DNA of 64,000 nt, taken from positions 868,001 through 932,000 of the forward strand of contig NZ_CP017326.1 of NCBI RefSeq assembly GCF_001761545.1, read 5' to 3'. The translations under genes and the position numbers were made by a program. Shown here piece by piece: positions 18,724 to 26,947 of this stretch (the stretch's first letter is position 1; each line of letters opens with the position of its first letter). The DNA comes from Weissella soli. Lineage in GTDB: Bacteria > Bacillota > Bacilli > Lactobacillales > Lactobacillaceae. The notes below the pieces were generated by a model. That model was not told where the DNA came from and made no database searches. It was given only the letters and a program-made list of their open reading frames with translations.

Positions 18724-19503
18724 TTAGTTGTTGTCGCCTTCAACGATTTCAGTCAATTCTTCGATTGAAGCAGCCTTGTCGGCACCGTCTTCAGCTGAAA
18801 ATTCATCAGCAACGGCGTCTTCACCTTGGTTACCTTCGATAACGGCATCAGCCATCTTAGCAGTAATCAAACGTACGGCACGGATAGCATCATCGTTAGA
18901 AGGGATCTTCACATCGATTTGGTCTGGGTCAGCGTTAGTGTCAACCATAGCCACGATAGGAATGTTCAACTTGTGTGCTTCTTGCACAGCCAATTGTTCC
19001 TTATGAGGATCAACGATGAACAACAAGTCAGGAACCTTAGGCATTTCAGCGATACCACCCAAGAACTTCTCCAACTTTTCGCGTTGCTTTGTCAACAAAG
19101 CAACTTCCTTCTTTGGCAAACGATCAAAAGTACCATCTTCTGACATTGCGCGCAATTCCTTCAAACGTGCGATACGCTTTTGGATTGTTGACCAGTTAGT
19201 CAACGTTCCACCCAACCAACGGTGGTTAACGAAGTACATGTTTGCACGAGTTGCTTCTTCAGCAATTGCATCTTGAGCTTGCTTCTTAGTACCAACGAAC
19301 AATACAATGGCACCGTCAGCAGCAGCGTCGCGAACGTAGTTGTAAGCTTGGTCAACCATCTTTACTGTCTTTTGCAAGTCAATGATGTAGATACCATTAC
19401 GCTCAGTAAAGATGAATTCACCCATCTTAGGGTTCCAGCGACGTGTTTGGTGTCCGAAATGTACACCAGCTTCAAGCAATTGCTTCATTGAGATAACTGC
19501 CAT
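18724..19503 (-). CDS. rpsB: 30S ribosomal protein S2
   Basis: 259 residues. Landmarks are [15 protein letters not shown] near residue 13, [24 protein letters not shown] and [11 protein letters not shown]. The acidic C-terminal tail (EGDNN) is longer than in E. coli and usual in LAB. GGAGG precedes the ATG. It is transcribed alone behind a structured leader. Confidence 0.97.
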   Translation of the reverse strand: MAVISMKQLLEAGVHFGHQTRRWNPKMGEFIFTERNGIYIIDLQKTVKMVDQAYNYVRDAAADGAIVLFVGTKKQAQDAIAEEATRANMYFVNHRWLGGTLTNWSTIQKRIARLKELRAMSEDGTFDRLPKKEVALLTKQREKLEKFLGGIAEMPKVPDLLFIVDPHKEQLAVQEAHKLNIPIVAMVDTNADPDQIDVKIPSNDDAIRAVRLITAKMADAVIEGNQGEDAVADEFSAEDGADKAASIEELTEIVEGDNN

Positions 19504-19531
19504 GAGTTAAATCCTCCAAATGTTTTTCCAC

Positions 19532-19588
19532 CTAATACCGCATGTAGTTCGACGACCATATAGGCACCCGTTCAACTATTGGTATTAG
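19532..19588 (-). ncRNA. rpsB leader structure (Lacto-rpsB-like)
   Basis: In the minus-strand RNA, CTAATACC (19581-19588) pairs perfectly with GGTATTAG (19532-19539), closing an imperfect stem whose inner arms TAGTT and AACTA also pair. It ends 28 nt before rpsB. A conserved leader of this kind, called Lacto-rpsB, is known upstream of rpsB in Lactobacillales; S2-mediated feedback is the proposed role. I assign it by location and architecture, not by a model search. Confidence 0.65.
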
Positions 19589-19620
19589 TGAGTATTTTTT
19601 GGTCCGTAAACCAATATTAA

Positions 19621-19649
19621 ATTCTACACCTACCCGCGAGCATCGTCAA
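19621..19649 (-). promoter_or_regulatory. rpsB promoter
   Basis: TTGACG (19644-19649), 17-nt spacer, TAGAAT (19621-19626) on the minus strand, a strong match just upstream of the leader. Confidence 0.8.
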
Positions 19650-19663
19650 GTCTTTACAACCAC

Positions 19664-19957
19664 TTATTTACGTGGCGCTGGCGTGAAATCTGTGACCCCA
19701 TGTTCCCGCAAAAAAGCTTCTTTCTGCAGACGCGTTAATTTTTTAAAGGCCGCTTCAGCACGCAAGGCGGCACTCTTCGTTGCAAATGCCTCGGCGTAGA
19801 GCAGACGCAGGGGATGCCGCCGGGCTGGCCGCGTGTACTTGGCGCCTTTGCCAGCTTCGTGGACGGCCAAGCGCTTACCGACATCATCGGTGAAACCACC
19901 ATAAAAAGTATTATCAGCTGTCAGTAAGACATACATATAGTAAGGCTTATCAGTCAT
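19664..19957 (-). CDS. GIY-YIG nuclease family protein (YhbQ/UPF0213 type)
   Basis: 97 residues from the ATG at 19957, which overlaps the end of the upstream methyltransferase gene by 8 nt; AAGG lies 9 nt before it. The GIY-YIG motif is present as YYMYVLL followed by YGGF, with the catalytic Arg in GKRLAVH and the Glu in AEAAFKK. Single-domain members of this family are structure-specific DNA nucleases of uncertain role. The trmN6-yhbQ-like pair is a common arrangement in Firmicutes. Confidence 0.85.
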   Translation of the reverse strand: MTDKPYYMYVLLTADNTFYGGFTDDVGKRLAVHEAGKGAKYTRPARRHPLRLLYAEAFATKSAALRAEAAFKKLTRLQKEAFLREHGVTDFTPAPRK

Positions 19958-20708
19958 GATTACGGCCTTCATAAATCGCCCAAACTTCATCACGATATGT
20001 ACCATCGGCATTATGCACAATCACTGGTGGTAAAATCTGGGCCCCGGTCAGTCGCCCGTTCTTAATGGACTCAATCAAGACCATGTTGGCCTCCTTACCG
20101 ACTTTGGGGTACACAAACTGAATCCGTTTGGGGATTAAATTCTCAGCCCGCAGCGCATCCAAAATCTCAAACAAGCGATCTGGGCGGTGCACCATATAAA
20201 AATGCCCGCCCGACTTCAGTAATTTCTTAGCCGTGTAGCTGACTAGCTTCAAATCCGCTTTAATCTCATGCCGGGCAATCGCATAATGTTCATTGGGATT
20301 CTTATGCGATTGCACCGTAGCTGCAAAGTAAGGTGGGTTGGAGACGACCGTTTCAACTGAGCCAGGGAAAATATCGGTAAAGATATCTTTCATGTCTTTG
20401 TTGATCACCGTAATTTTGTCATCCAAGTCATTCAAAGCAATTGAGCGTCGCGCCATATCCGCCAACCGTGGTTGAATCTCAATGCCGATAATGTGGCCGG
20501 TCACCTTGTGAGCCATAAATAATGGAATGGCCCCATTACCGGTACCTAAATCAACAATCGTGCCCTTACCACCGTTATGGGGATTGGCAAAGTTAGCCAA
20601 CAAGACTGCATCAATTGAAAAGGAAAAAACTTCTTTACTCTGGATAATCCGCACTTCATCGCGGTACAACATATCCAACCGCTCATCCCCAAACAATTCA
20701 ACTTCCAT
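19950..20708 (-). CDS. tRNA1(Val) (adenine(37)-N6)-methyltransferase family protein
   Basis: 252 residues from the ATG at 20708 with AAGGTG 6 nt upstream; the ATG at 20723 is a less likely alternative. The Rossmann SAM loop [13 protein letters not shown] near residue 52 and the N6-adenine motif VVSNPPYF near 126 mark the TrmN6/YabB family. Substrate is a tRNA adenine by homology, not shown here. The 3' end overlaps the GIY-YIG gene. Confidence 0.83.
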   Translation of the reverse strand: MEVELFGDERLDMLYRDEVRIIQSKEVFSFSIDAVLLANFANPHNGGKGTIVDLGTGNGAIPLFMAHKVTGHIIGIEIQPRLADMARRSIALNDLDDKITVINKDMKDIFTDIFPGSVETVVSNPPYFAATVQSHKNPNEHYAIARHEIKADLKLVSYTAKKLLKSGGHFYMVHRPDRLFEILDALRAENLIPKRIQFVYPKVGKEANMVLIESIKNGRLTGAQILPPVIVHNADGTYRDEVWAIYEGRNHD

Positions 20709-20856
20709 CGGCCACACCTTCATTTCCTACAATGTCTTTTCTAAATATGATATTATACTACATGGCCCTGAAAGGTCATGCACTTATTTTATTTTTAGTA
20801 ACCCTTGTGAGCCAGCAAGCGCATGGCTCCAAAATTATTTTACGAGGTATTTAGTA

Positions 20857-21492
20857 ATGTTCTATTCATTTGCTCGCTGGGTATTAGCAGTATTAGCAGT
20901 CATCTTTAATGGACGTTACACCACCGTTAACAAGGAAAAGTTACCCGCCGGCAACTATGTTCTCGTCGGGCCACACCGTACTTGGTGGGATCCATTGTAC
21001 TTTGCCATTGCGACTTGGCCAAAGACGTTTACTTTTATGGCTAAGATTGAATTGTTCAAAAATCCAATCTTACGGTTTATCTTAAACCATGGCCACGCCT
21101 TTCCCGTCGATCGGGAGCATCCCGGCCCATCGGTTATCAAGACCCCGGTGAAAGCCTTAAAGAACACGGATATGAGTCTGATTATGTTCCCCTCAGGTTC
21201 ACGCCACTCCAACGAGATGAAGGGTGGCGCATTGATGATTGCCAAAATGGCTGGTGTCCCAGTTGTCCCCGCAGTCTACCAAGGACCATTGACCTTATCT
21301 GGCTTGTTAAAACGTGAAAAAATCACCATCGCTTATGGTGATCCAATCATGATTGACCGCAAAACCAAACTTAACGATGAGGCCATTGCTGCGTTTGGTG
21401 ATACGTTGACCGCGGCTTTTGATGACATTGATAAAGAAGTTGACCCAACCTTCGTCTATGTCGATCAACATCCCGAAAAGGGCCAGAAATAA
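20857..21492 (+). CDS. plsC: 1-acyl-sn-glycerol-3-phosphate acyltransferase
   Basis: 211 residues from the ATG at 20857 with GAGG upstream; the frame stays open 330 nt further 5' across the divergent gene but that part is not coding. PlsC transfers a second acyl chain to lysophosphatidic acid. A single N-terminal membrane segment (residues 4-17) precedes the HRTWWDP motif (HxxxxD catalytic pair) near residue 45 and FPSGSRHS near 110, where EGTR is usual. The altered SGSR block is seen in several LAB homologues as I recall them. Plus-strand monocistron. Confidence 0.87.
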   Translation: MFYSFARWVLAVLAVIFNGRYTTVNKEKLPAGNYVLVGPHRTWWDPLYFAIATWPKTFTFMAKIELFKNPILRFILNHGHAFPVDREHPGPSVIKTPVKALKNTDMSLIMFPSGSRHSNEMKGGALMIAKMAGVPVVPAVYQGPLTLSGLLKREKITIAYGDPIMIDRKTKLNDEAIAAFGDTLTAAFDDIDKEVDPTFVYVDQHPEKGQK

Positions 21493-21497
21493 ACCCC

Positions 21498-21530
21498 AAG
21501 CTCCTGTTTAAACACAGGGGCTTTCTTTGT
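21498..21530 (+). terminator. Terminator after plsC
   Basis: AAGCTCCTGT pairs with ACAGGGGCTT, followed by TTCTTTG. Confidence 0.75.
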
Positions 21531-21543
21531 CTCTGGACAAACA

Positions 21544-21570
21544 AAAAAGTGTCCCAATTGGGACACTTTT
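21544..21570. terminator. Terminator after obg
   Basis: A near-perfect palindrome (AAAAGTGTCCC with GGGACACTTTT) between the convergent plsC and obg genes; usable from both sides. Confidence 0.85.
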
Positions 21571-21580
21571 GCTTAGTTCG

Positions 21581-22891
21581 TTAGTCTTCAAATTCAAATT
21601 GGAAGTCCAAGATTTGAACCGTGTCACCGTTTTTAGCACCAGCTGCGCGCAAGGCATCATCGACACCCATGGTACGCAATTGCCGTGCAAAACGCATCAA
21701 TGACTCTGTGAAGGCCGTATTCGTACGTTGGAACAACGTTTCGATTTGATCACCCACCAACAGCCACACGCCATCTGGATCGCGCATGATTTCAAATGGT
21801 GCTTCGGCTTCTTCAAACTCGTAAACTGCTGTTTCATCGACGTTAGGCTCCATCCCCTTAGGAATAAAGTGTGGCGTCTCATCCAACAAATTGGCCGTCT
21901 GTTGTAGCAAGGGTTCTAATCCTTGCCGAGTCAACGCTGAAATTGGCATGATTTTGATATCAGCAGGGACTTTCGGGTCAGCGGCGAGCTTCTCTTTGAA
22001 AGTTGCCAAAGTCTCCGCAGCATCTGGCATGTCCATCTTGGTTGGCACAATAATCTGTGGCCGGTCCAATAATGCTGGATCATACTCCGCCAATTCTTGG
22101 TTAATCTTAACATAATTGGTATATGGATCTTCTTCAGGGTCCACACCACTCATATCAAGCATATGCAAGATGACACGTGTACGTTCGACGTGTCGCAAGA
22201 ATTGAATACCTAGGCCAACACCTTGTGAAGCCCCCTCGATCAATCCAGGCAAGTCAGCCATGACAAAGTCACGACCATCTTCCAACCGAACCATCCCTAA
22301 GTTAGGGACCAAAGTCGTAAAGTGGTAAGCCGCAATCTTTGGCTTAGCCGCCGTCACAACTGATAGCAAAGTTGACTTTCCAACGGATGGGAAACCGACC
22401 AAACCAACGTCAGCTAGGACCTTTAGTTCAAGGGTAATGTTACGCTCAATCCCTGGTTCACCGTTTTCAGCAATTTCAGGGGCGGGATTCTTTGATGACG
22501 CGAAACGAATATTACCACGACCACCACGACCACCTGCAGCAACAATCAAACGATCGTCCTTATCGACTAAATCGCCCAAAATTTCACCCGTGTCGGCATC
22601 CGTCACGGTCGTACCTTCTGGCACCCTGATAATCATGTCATCAGCTGACGCACCAGTCATGGCCTTAGTAGCACCATTACCGCCACCATCAGCTTTAAAG
22701 TGGTGCTTATATCGGAAATCCATCAAAGTGCGTAATCCTTCGTCAACGACAAGAATCACATCACCACCATGGCCACCATCACCACCAAAAGGCCCCCCCA
22801 TGTTGATGTACTTTTCATGACGGAATGAGACGGCACCATCGCCACCTTTTCCGCCTTTAACGTATATTTTAACTTGGTCAACGAACGCCAT
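21581..22891 (-). CDS. obg: GTPase ObgE/CgtA
   Basis: 436 residues, full length with three domains: the glycine-rich Obg fold ([21 protein letters not shown]; residues 1-158), the G domain with [10 protein letters not shown] near 166 and [10 protein letters not shown], and the C-terminal OCT domain from about 355. Obg binds the 50S subunit and couples assembly to stress. AAGGTGG precedes the ATG. It stands alone, without the rplU-rpmA neighbours common in Firmicutes. Confidence 0.97.
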   Translation of the reverse strand: MAFVDQVKIYVKGGKGGDGAVSFRHEKYINMGGPFGGDGGHGGDVILVVDEGLRTLMDFRYKHHFKADGGGNGATKAMTGASADDMIIRVPEGTTVTDADTGEILGDLVDKDDRLIVAAGGRGGRGNIRFASSKNPAPEIAENGEPGIERNITLELKVLADVGLVGFPSVGKSTLLSVVTAAKPKIAAYHFTTLVPNLGMVRLEDGRDFVMADLPGLIEGASQGVGLGIQFLRHVERTRVILHMLDMSGVDPEEDPYTNYVKINQELAEYDPALLDRPQIIVPTKMDMPDAAETLATFKEKLAADPKVPADIKIMPISALTRQGLEPLLQQTANLLDETPHFIPKGMEPNVDETAVYEFEEAEAPFEIMRDPDGVWLLVGDQIETLFQRTNTAFTESLMRFARQLRTMGVDDALRAAGAKNGDTVQILDFQFEFED

Positions 22892-23027
22892 CGTGAACCA
22901 CCTTTCCGCCGTAATCGGCCGCTTGCTCTTTTCCGAGGCTGCCTTGCAACCTATTCATGGACCAAGTTGTCCACAAACCTGGTCGTTACTAACTGCGAAA
23001 TTAACTAATTCATTGTAACACAAACAC
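22892..23027 (-). promoter_or_regulatory. obg upstream leader region
   Basis: On the minus strand an extended -10 (TGTTACAAT, TACAAT at 23012-23017 region) is followed by about 120 nt with a hairpin (GACCA/TGGTC around a 15-nt loop, near 22959-22983) and a GC-rich segment near the SD. No open frame. Possible structured 5' UTR. Confidence 0.3.
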
Positions 23028-24821
23028 CTAGCTATCGGCATCCTTCAATGCAGTCAAAGAAATTTTAATCGCCTGGGCAACTTTTTCCGTGACCCCGACC
23101 GCCCGCAATTCTGCAATTGAGGCATTCGCAATCTTATTGATGGACCCAAACGTGGTCAATAATTTCTGCCGGGTTTTCGGTCCCACCCCATTGATTTCAT
23201 CCAACTTTGAGGCCAGTGAATGCTTTGAGCGTAAATTACGATGGAATGTAATGGCAAACCGATGGACTTCATCTTGAATCCGTTGTAATAAGAAGAACCC
23301 TTGTGATTTGGCATCCAAATGGACATGGGGTTCACCCTCTTCGCGCAACAAATCAGCCGTCTTGTGATGGTCATTTTTCACCATAGCAGCCACTGGAACA
23401 GCCAAGCCTAACTCATCTTCAATGACCTCACGCGCGGCGTTCAATTGAATCTCACCACCGTCCATGAGGATCAAATCAGGCAGGTCACTGTGTTCTTTGA
23501 GGACCCGCGTATAACGACGGCGAATGACCTCCATCGTGGCCGCCCGTTCATCAGCATGATCAAGGGTCTTAATCTTATATTTACGGTACAAACTCTTATT
23601 GGGGATCCCATCTTCAAAAACAACCATGGCCGACACCATCTCTTCACCTTGCGTATGCGAGTGATCAAACGCCTCAATACGATGAATCGTGGGGATGTTA
23701 AGGGCATCCGCAATCTCTTGCATGGCCCCGTTGGTCTTGGACTCATTCATTTCCATCAGCCGGAATTTTTCAGCTAGCACAATTTGCGCATTTTTGGCGG
23801 CCAAGTCCATTAGCTCACGTTTTTCACCACGTTGGGGGGTGCGCACAGCCACGTGCAATACTTCCGCAATCATTTTCGTATCAACACCCTTAGGTACCAA
23901 AATCTCTTTTGGCAAAATGGCATTTTTTCGATTATAAAACTGCAGAATAAAACTCGTTAGCTCCTCTTCAGCCGTATCTACAATGGCAAAGGTCCGTTTT
24001 TCACGCTTCATCAACCGGGCTTGCCGGATAAAGAATACTTGTACTGACAACCACCCTTTGTCCAAATAAAAATTGAACAAATCACGTGGGGTGCCATCCT
24101 TTGAAATAATTTTCTGCTTTTCAACAGTAGCTTCGATAAATTTCAACTGGTCCCGCAAATCGGCAGCTCGTTCAAATTCTAGTTTTTCAGCGGCTGCCAT
24201 CATCTTGGTATTTAACGTCTTCTTGACGGTCTTAGTATCGCCATCCAAGAAACGTTGGATCTTATGAATTTGGGCATCATATTCAGCCGTTGGAACCTCA
24301 TGGTAACAAGGGCCTAAACACTGCCCCATATTGGCATATAAACAAGGCCGACCTTGATACCCATTACAACGCCGTAGCGGATAGACTTTTTGTAAAAAGT
24401 GCAGGGTTTCTTGCGCAGCATACACGTTGGGGTATGGTCCAAAATACTGACCATTATCTGGTTTAACTTCACTGACTAATTCGATTTTAGGATCGCGTTC
24501 ATGGGTGATTTTGATGTACGGATAGCCCGTCCCACGCTTCAAACGAATATTGTAATATGGCTGATACTTTTGAATTAATGTAATTTCAAGTAATAAAGAT
24601 TCCTTTTCAGAACTGGTCACAATAAAATCAAAATCGGCAATATTTTCGACCAATTGTGCTGTTTTACCAGAATGTTCACTTTTAAAGTATGAACGCACGC
24701 GATTTTTTAAATTTTTTGCTTTACCAACATAAATGATTTTGCCGTTCAAATCTTTCATTTGATATGAGCCAGGTAAATCCGGTAGTAGAGCTAACTTTTG
24801 TTCAATATGTTCAGAAGCCAT
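23028..24821 (-). CDS. uvrC: Excinuclease ABC subunit C
   Basis: 597 residues. UvrC makes both incisions in nucleotide excision repair. The N-terminal GIY-YIG domain starts at LPGSYQMKDLNGKIIYVGKA (15-34), a Cys cluster CNGYQGRPCLYANMGQC lies near 153, UVR motif near 205, the RNase H-like nuclease domain (FDHSHTQGEEMVSAMVVFEDG) near 395, and the C-terminal helix-hairpin-helix (INGVGPKTRQKLL). AAGGAG precedes the ATG. No LexA-type box is seen in front of it; the VanZ-like gene ends 17 nt downstream of its start side, i.e. the genes are 16 nt apart with VanZ upstream. Confidence 0.96.
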   Translation of the reverse strand: MASEHIEQKLALLPDLPGSYQMKDLNGKIIYVGKAKNLKNRVRSYFKSEHSGKTAQLVENIADFDFIVTSSEKESLLLEITLIQKYQPYYNIRLKRGTGYPYIKITHERDPKIELVSEVKPDNGQYFGPYPNVYAAQETLHFLQKVYPLRRCNGYQGRPCLYANMGQCLGPCYHEVPTAEYDAQIHKIQRFLDGDTKTVKKTLNTKMMAAAEKLEFERAADLRDQLKFIEATVEKQKIISKDGTPRDLFNFYLDKGWLSVQVFFIRQARLMKREKRTFAIVDTAEEELTSFILQFYNRKNAILPKEILVPKGVDTKMIAEVLHVAVRTPQRGEKRELMDLAAKNAQIVLAEKFRLMEMNESKTNGAMQEIADALNIPTIHRIEAFDHSHTQGEEMVSAMVVFEDGIPNKSLYRKYKIKTLDHADERAATMEVIRRRYTRVLKEHSDLPDLILMDGGEIQLNAAREVIEDELGLAVPVAAMVKNDHHKTADLLREEGEPHVHLDAKSQGFFLLQRIQDEVHRFAITFHRNLRSKHSLASKLDEINGVGPKTRQKLLTTFGSINKIANASIAELRAVGVTEKVAQAIKISLTALKDADS

Positions 24822-24837
24822 CCTGCACTCCTTTCTA

Positions 24838-25344
24838 TCATAGGTGACGCTGTGGCAAACGTTTCGTGATACTTAAAATAATGGTGGCTATGATAATTGC
24901 CGTCAAAGCCCCCGTACTATCAAGGGCAACGTCTTGAATCAACGGTGTCCGACCACCCGTAAGTGACTGATGAAACTCATCCAAGCCGGCATAACCAGTC
25001 GCCGCTTGCCAGGCCACAAAACCAGCTAACAAACGATTGCCGATTCGTCGGCGTAACCCCATAAACCAACTCAATCCTAAAATGAAATACGTCGAAAAAT
25101 GCGCGGTTTTACGCATTAAAAATTCGACATAGGTAAAATAATTTTTAGCAGCATCTTCAACCTCACCGGCATACGTAAATTTAAATTGAGCTAGAAATTC
25201 TTTAAATGGTTGATTCACCAACCAATGGCGTAGATTGCCTTGTTGGCTTTGCTCAGCGTAAGTCTGACTACTTGAAAAAAACAAGACCGCCATCACACCA
25301 AACGCGATTGCTAACCAAACGATTTCGCTGTTAAATTTTTTCAT
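24838..25344 (-). CDS. VanZ-like membrane protein
   Basis: 168 residues from the ATG at 25344 with GGGAG 5 nt upstream. The VanZ-family pattern is visible: an N-terminal membrane segment, KTAHFSTYFILGLSWF (HxxxY/F) near residue 83, the DEFHQSLTGGRTPLIQDVALDSTGA motif near 123, and a last membrane segment. VanZ proteins are linked to low-level teicoplanin resistance and envelope functions; the biochemical role is unknown. It precedes uvrC by 16 nt and may share its transcript. Confidence 0.85.
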   Translation of the reverse strand: MKKFNSEIVWLAIAFGVMAVLFFSSSQTYAEQSQQGNLRHWLVNQPFKEFLAQFKFTYAGEVEDAAKNYFTYVEFLMRKTAHFSTYFILGLSWFMGLRRRIGNRLLAGFVAWQAATGYAGLDEFHQSLTGGRTPLIQDVALDSTGALTAIIIATIILSITKRLPQRHL

Positions 25345-25474
25345 TATTACTCCCACCTATCACAGGAAAACGATAGGTTTTTTACTTTATTGCGTTGATG
25401 TTACGTCGCCTGCATGTGCAAAATTATCACAAATTGAACGTCTATTTCAACCATTGAACACTTCACAGACCAAA

Positions 25475-25510
25475 CAAAAAACGATGAATCATAAAACTGA
25501 TTCATCGTTC
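25475..25510 (-). terminator. Terminator after GlnQ-type gene
   Basis: AACGATGAATCA and TGATTCATCGTT form a perfect 12-bp stem with a 6-nt loop followed by T-run on the minus strand. Confidence 0.88.
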
Positions 25511-25552
25511 CGTTATGACTATCTAAATCATAGCATACTATGCAAATTTCGC

Positions 25553-26287
25553 TTATAGCATCTTTGCCAAAAAGTCTTTGGCACGATCCGTTTGGGTATT
25601 GGTAAAGAATTCTGTTGGTGTCCCTTCTTCGACGATGTAACCACCATCCATAAACCAAATTTTTGAAGCCACTTCACGCGCAAAGCCCATTTCGTGGGTG
25701 ACGACCAGCATCGTCATCCCTTCCTTGGCCAAATCATTCATAACCTTCAAGACTTCCCCAACCATCTCTGGGTCCAGGGCTGAAGTAGGCTCGTCAAACA
25801 ACAACATCTTTGGATGCATCGCCAATGCCCGGGCGATAGCCACACGTTGCTTTTGACCACCCGATAGTGAACCAGGGTAAACATCGGCTTTATCACCTAA
25901 CCCGACCTTTTCTAACAACTCCTGGGCCGTGGCGGTGGCAATATCATCAGCGATGTTTTTTACCTTGACAGGGGCCAACTTGACGTTTTCAATCACGGTC
26001 ATATTAGGGAATAGTTCAAAACTTTGAAAGACCATCCCCAAATCCGCCCGCACGGTGTCCAATGCCGCTTCATCAAGACTAACCATATCTTGATCCTCAA
26101 AGAAGATCGCCCCTGAAGTCGGTGCTTCTAACATATTCAAAGCCCGCAAAAAAGTTGACTTACCTGAACCAGAAGGGCCAAGAATCGCGATTACTTCGCC
26201 TTCTTCAACCTGGTTACTGATGCCTTTGAGGACTTCATTTTTACCATATGTCTTCGTTACGTTTTCGATTTTCATCACAGTTGTCAT
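25553..26287 (-). CDS. Polar amino acid ABC transporter ATPase (GlnQ type)
   Basis: 244 residues with Walker [10 protein letters not shown] near 34, signature LSGGQKQR near 139, Walker [15 protein letters not shown] and H-switch [13 protein letters not shown], the last being typical of the GlnQ/HisP class. It would power uptake of a polar amino acid. Unusually it is alone: no permease or binding protein gene is adjacent, and it has its own promoter and terminator, so its membrane partners must be encoded elsewhere. Confidence 0.92.
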   Translation of the reverse strand: MTTVMKIENVTKTYGKNEVLKGISNQVEEGEVIAILGPSGSGKSTFLRALNMLEAPTSGAIFFEDQDMVSLDEAALDTVRADLGMVFQSFELFPNMTVIENVKLAPVKVKNIADDIATATAQELLEKVGLGDKADVYPGSLSGGQKQRVAIARALAMHPKMLLFDEPTSALDPEMVGEVLKVMNDLAKEGMTMLVVTHEMGFAREVASKIWFMDGGYIVEEGTPTEFFTNTQTDRAKDFLAKML

Positions 26288-26322
26288 ACACTTTTCCTTC
26301 TCTCACTCATATCTATGCACAT

Positions 26323-26351
26323 AGTATAGCTGTTTTTGTAATTTTATGCAA
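26323..26351 (-). promoter_or_regulatory. Promoter of GlnQ-type gene
   Basis: TTGCAT (26346-26351), 17-nt spacer, TATACT (26323-26328) on the minus strand. The motif ATTTTATGCA occurs twice (26341-26350 and 26371-26380), the first copy covering the -35, and could be a regulator site. Confidence 0.65.
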
Positions 26352-26417
26352 CTATTTCGGTTGAAAATGTATTTTATGCATTATTGTGACCAAAAAACCG
26401 CATTTCGCGATTCGTGT

Positions 26418-26423
26418 TATACT
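26418..26423 (+). promoter_or_regulatory. Extended -10 promoter of the 46-residue protein gene
   Basis: TGTTATACT (TG then TATACT at 26418-26423) 31 nt before the ATG; the -35 region is poor. Confidence 0.5.
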
Positions 26424-26454
26424 AGTGGCAACAATTAATAAAAGAGGTGCCACC

Positions 26455-26595
26455 ATGGGATTACAATCAAAACGACAAGATAATTTGGAACGTGAATTCG
26501 AAGGTTTCGTCTTTCCAGATCTGAACGATTCTAAAAAAGATGACTTTCTCGGCAAGAAAACGGCCGATCCATTGAAGTCTACCGAAGAAAAGTAA
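26455..26595 (+). CDS. Small soluble protein, 46 residues (SPJ_0845-like)
   Basis: The ATG at 26455 has GAGGTG 8 nt upstream; the frame is open further 5' but without an SD. The protein starts MGLQSKRQDNLEREFEGF and is charged and probably partly unstructured. The beginning resembles the small SPJ_0845 family of streptococci and lactobacilli as I remember it, whose function is unknown. It has its own promoter and strong terminator, which supports a real gene. It faces the ftsK operon. Confidence 0.7.
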   Translation: MGLQSKRQDNLEREFEGFVFPDLNDSKKDDFLGKKTADPLKSTEEK

Positions 26596-26597
26596 AC

Positions 26598-26646
26598 AAA
26601 AAACGCTGCGACCAGCTCATCATCGAACTGGTCGCAGCTTTTTTTG
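26598..26646. terminator. Bidirectional terminator
   Basis: Perfect 11-bp stem GCTGCGACCAG/CTGGTCGCAGC with A-run and T-run. Serves the 46-residue gene and the convergent ftsK operon. Confidence 0.9.
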
Positions 26647-26647
26647 T

Positions 26648-26932
26648 TTATAGCCAATTAATTTCATCAGCCGCAATGGGTTGATAATCTAAATCAGCGA
26701 TTGGATGACGTTCTTTTTGCCCTTGGCCATGCACCTGTAAGTACAGATTGGCATCAGGGTTATCCCGAATATCAGCTACTTCGACAACGACATTTTCAAA
26801 GTGCATGCGAAACTTCCCCAGCTTGGGATCAAAAGTGTACTTACGCCCAACATCATAACTAATATCATGTTTAAACATCACGATAAGGTCATTTTCAGGT
26901 TGTTGGTCATGCATATCATAGCGAATTGTCAT
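26648..26932 (-). CDS. Small conserved-looking protein, unrecognised
   Basis: 94 residues, acidic, predicted mostly beta with no membrane segment. I do not recognise it. GAGG lies 6 nt before the ATG. It starts 15 nt after ftsK and ends at the shared terminator, so it is the last gene of the ftsK transcript. The composition (FKHDISYDVGRKYTFDP, VVVEVADIRDN) resembles a small beta-barrel protein but no function can be offered. Confidence 0.65.
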   Translation of the reverse strand: MTIRYDMHDQQPENDLIVMFKHDISYDVGRKYTFDPKLGKFRMHFENVVVEVADIRDNPDANLYLQVHGQGQKERHPIADLDYQPIAADEINWL

Positions 26933-26947
26933 CAGGAGCCTCTTTTC

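Noticed and set aside
20527-20856. 5' extension of the plsC frame
   Set aside because: It runs antisense through the methyltransferase gene and lacks similarity to PlsC.
25353-25382. Hairpin ACCTATC/GATAGGT followed by T-run on the plus strand upstream of the VanZ-like gene
   Set aside because: No plus-strand gene reads into it; on the minus strand it could mask the SD but there is no further support.
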